Below are positions 62,569-64,000 of a stretch of DNA of 64,000 bases, piece by piece. The stretch covers positions 186,001-250,000 of the forward strand of contig CANJTS010000004.1 in assembly GCA_947477655.1 (NCBI GenBank), in the 5' to 3' direction. The position numbers and the translations under genes were made by a program. Position 1 is the first letter of the stretch. Every line of letters starts with the position of its first letter. The DNA is from CAILUG01 sp903844415 (GTDB taxonomy: Bacteria > Pseudomonadota > Gammaproteobacteria > Pseudomonadales > Pseudohongiellaceae). The notes beneath the pieces are model-generated. The model ran no database searches. It worked only from the letters and a program-made list of their open reading frames with translations, and was not told the DNA's origin.

Positions 62569-64000
62569 TTATTTATCCTGCACCTCAACTTTGTCTACTT
62601 TCTGAAAGCCGCGTGGCAATTTATTTCCACGTCGTCCCCTGTCGCCACGATAATGCTCAAGATCATTCATGACCAGACGAATAAACCGTTTACCAGAATA
62701 AATGATGAGTGCTTTACTGGCATTAATAACCGCGAATGCCACCACAAATTCCTGCCGATCTGCCACTCTTACGCCAGGAATACTAATAATCTTGTTCCCT
62801 TTACCTTTAGTTAATTCTGGCAATTGCGCAATACTGAACATCAGCATACGTCCTTCATTGGTGATACCAACAATATCATCTGTCTGCGCATTGCTCACAA
62901 TAAGCGGCGACAGTACTTTACTGCCTTTTGGCAAACTCAATACCCCTTTGCCAGCACGATTTTTACTGATGAGATTTTCTAGCCGAGTAATAAATCCGTA
63001 ACCAGCATCAGAGGCAATTAAGTAAAGAGTTTCGGCATCGCCAATAACTAAACCTTCAAAAGTTGCGCCCGAAGGAGGATTAATTCGACCCGTTAATGGT
63101 TCGCCCTGCCCACGCGCCGAAGGTAAAGTGTGGGCAAGCAAAGCATAGGCCCTTCCTGTGGAATCCAAAAAAACCGCTTGTTGATTACTGCGCCCTTTAG
63201 CGATTAATTTGAGTCGATCGCCCGATTTGTAACCGAGCGTTGTGGCATCTATCTCATGCCCCTTGGCAGCACGCACCCAACCCGATTCAGACAGCACAAC
63301 TGTAACCGGCTCTATAGTCATTAATTCGGTTTCACTGAAAGCTTGCGCTTCTGCGCGCGTTACCAGTGGTGAACGTCTTTTATCACCAAAAGTTTCAGCA
63401 TCAGCTGCCAACTCTTTTTTGATCAGGGTTTTTAAACGAGCTTTGGAACCAAGAATTAGCTCCAGAGTTTCCCGCTCAGCAGCCAGCTCGGCTTGTTCAC
63501 TACGAATTTGCATCTCTTCAAGTTTAGCGAGATTGCGCAGTTTTATTTCTAAAATGGATTCGGCTTGTTTATCAGATAAACGGTAGTGCTCCATCAAGGC
63601 TATTTTGGGTTTCTCAGCAGTGCGAATGATGCGAATCACCTCATCAATATTGAGATAGGCAATCAGCAAAGCTTCGAGAATGTGCAAACGCGCTAATATT
63701 TTGTCGAGCCGGTGCTGTAAACGACGCGTGACGGTAAGTGTGCGAAATTCCAACCACTCTTTAATAATAGTCACCAAGCCTTTTACGCGAGGCAAACCAT
63801 CAGTTCCAATCATGTTGAAATTGGCGCGGTAACTTTTTTCCAGATCAGTGGTGGAAAATAGATGTGCCATCACAGCTTCATATTCAATACGGTTGGAACG
63901 CGGCACTATTACTATACGAGTTGGATTTTCATGATCGGACTCATCGCGCAGATCCACAATCATCGGCAATTTCTTTTTCTGCATTTGCCCAGCAATCTGT
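62569..64000 (-). CDS. parC: DNA topoisomerase IV subunit A, C-terminal part (cut by window edge)
   Basis: About 477 residues of ParC are present; the N-terminal part with the catalytic tyrosine is beyond 64000 and the frame stays open to the edge (QIAGQMQKKKLPMIVDLRDESDHENPTR). Seen: the tower/coiled-coil region with LSDKQAESILEIKLRNLAKLE, then a beta-pinwheel C-terminal domain with repeated SGWVRAAKGHE, TGRAYALLAHTLP, YGFITRLENLISKNRAGKGVLSL and EGRMLMFSIAQLPELTKGKGNKI. That domain is ParC-like; the GyrA box is not seen. ParC with ParE decatenates daughter chromosomes. It converges on the response-regulator gene with a 21-base gap. Confidence 0.96.
   Translation of the reverse strand, partial: QIAGQMQKKKLPMIVDLRDESDHENPTRIVIVPRSNRIEYEAVMAHLFSTTDLEKSYRANFNMIGTDGLPRVKGLVTIIKEWLEFRTLTVTRRLQHRLDKILARLHILEALLIAYLNIDEVIRIIRTAEKPKIALMEHYRLSDKQAESILEIKLRNLAKLEEMQIRSEQAELAAERETLELILGSKARLKTLIKKELAADAETFGDKRRSPLVTRAEAQAFSETELMTIEPVTVVLSESGWVRAAKGHEIDATTLGYKSGDRLKLIAKGRSNQQAVFLDSTGRAYALLAHTLPSARGQGEPLTGRINPPSGATFEGLVIGDAETLYLIASDAGYGFITRLENLISKNRAGKGVLSLPKGSKVLSPLIVSNAQTDDIVGITNEGRMLMFSIAQLPELTKGKGNKIISIPGVRVADRQEFVVAFAVINASKALIIYSGKRFIRLVMNDLEHYRGDRGRRGNKLPRGFQKVDKVEVQDK

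Overview
The window reads as chromosomal DNA from a free-living gammaproteobacterium of the Pseudomonadales/Cellvibrionales type. The gene orders are typical of that group: tkt-epd-pgk, glyA-nrdR-ribD-ribE-ribBA-ribH-nusB-thiL-pgpA, and an orn/rsgA/rhodanese/psd ... efp-epmA/epmB ... fimX ... parC neighbourhood like that of pseudomonads. Three large TonB-dependent receptors, a TtpC-type TonB2 system, a quinohemoprotein dehydrogenase and aromatic O-demethylation genes suggest a scavenger of dissolved or plant-derived organic matter. I cannot name a genus from sequence alone. No tRNA, rRNA, CRISPR array or intact mobile element was seen.

1-10.4 kb: central carbon and methyl-cycle genes. pgk (cut by the window edge), epd and tkt lie on the minus strand, interrupted by an opposite-strand secreted DUF8021-like gene. 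metK and ahcY follow on the plus strand, separated by a strong GCAA-capped hairpin, then a lipoprotein PQQ/cytochrome c dehydrogenase. 10.4-11.2 kb is gene-poor and holds a probable decayed IS3-type transposase fragment.

11.2-18.1 kb: a minus-strand TonB2-type energy-transduction operon, in transcription order DUF3450, TtpC, ExbB, ExbD, ExbD, TonB, TPR, second TtpC. It probably powers outer-membrane receptors such as those at 37.7-46.6 kb. 18.8-24.3 kb: tex, a LigM-like tetrahydrofolate-dependent O-demethylase and an aldehyde dehydrogenase. 24.4-31.5 kb: the riboflavin/nusB/thiL/pgpA/nrdR/glyA cluster, with a RibBA whose GTP cyclohydrolase half has lost its metal and catalytic residues.

31.7-37.4 kb: ettA, a chromosomal lambda-P-like protein, a CYP199-like cytochrome P450, an FMN alpha-hydroxyacid oxidase/dehydrogenase and a glutathione S-transferase. 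37.7-50.9 kb: an accessory envelope region with one intact receptor, one receptor broken by an amber codon and a C8 frameshift, one receptor preceded by a five-copy GTTGA repeat, an M13 lipoprotein peptidase, a DUF6152 protein and an internally duplicated secreted protein.

51-64 kb: housekeeping genes (orn, rsgA, rhodanese, psd, the EF-P modification set) and then a signalling group made of a FimX-like degenerate c-di-GMP protein, a HAMP/cyclase-like protein lacking a metal-binding aspartate and a response regulator with an enlarged receiver domain. parC runs off the right edge.

The most interesting signals are the two simple-sequence repeats in neighbouring TonB receptors, the duplicated TtpC/ExbD TonB2 operon, the DUF6152/duplicated-protein pair, the fimX-linked set of apparent pseudo-enzymes, and the hairpin between metK and ahcY.
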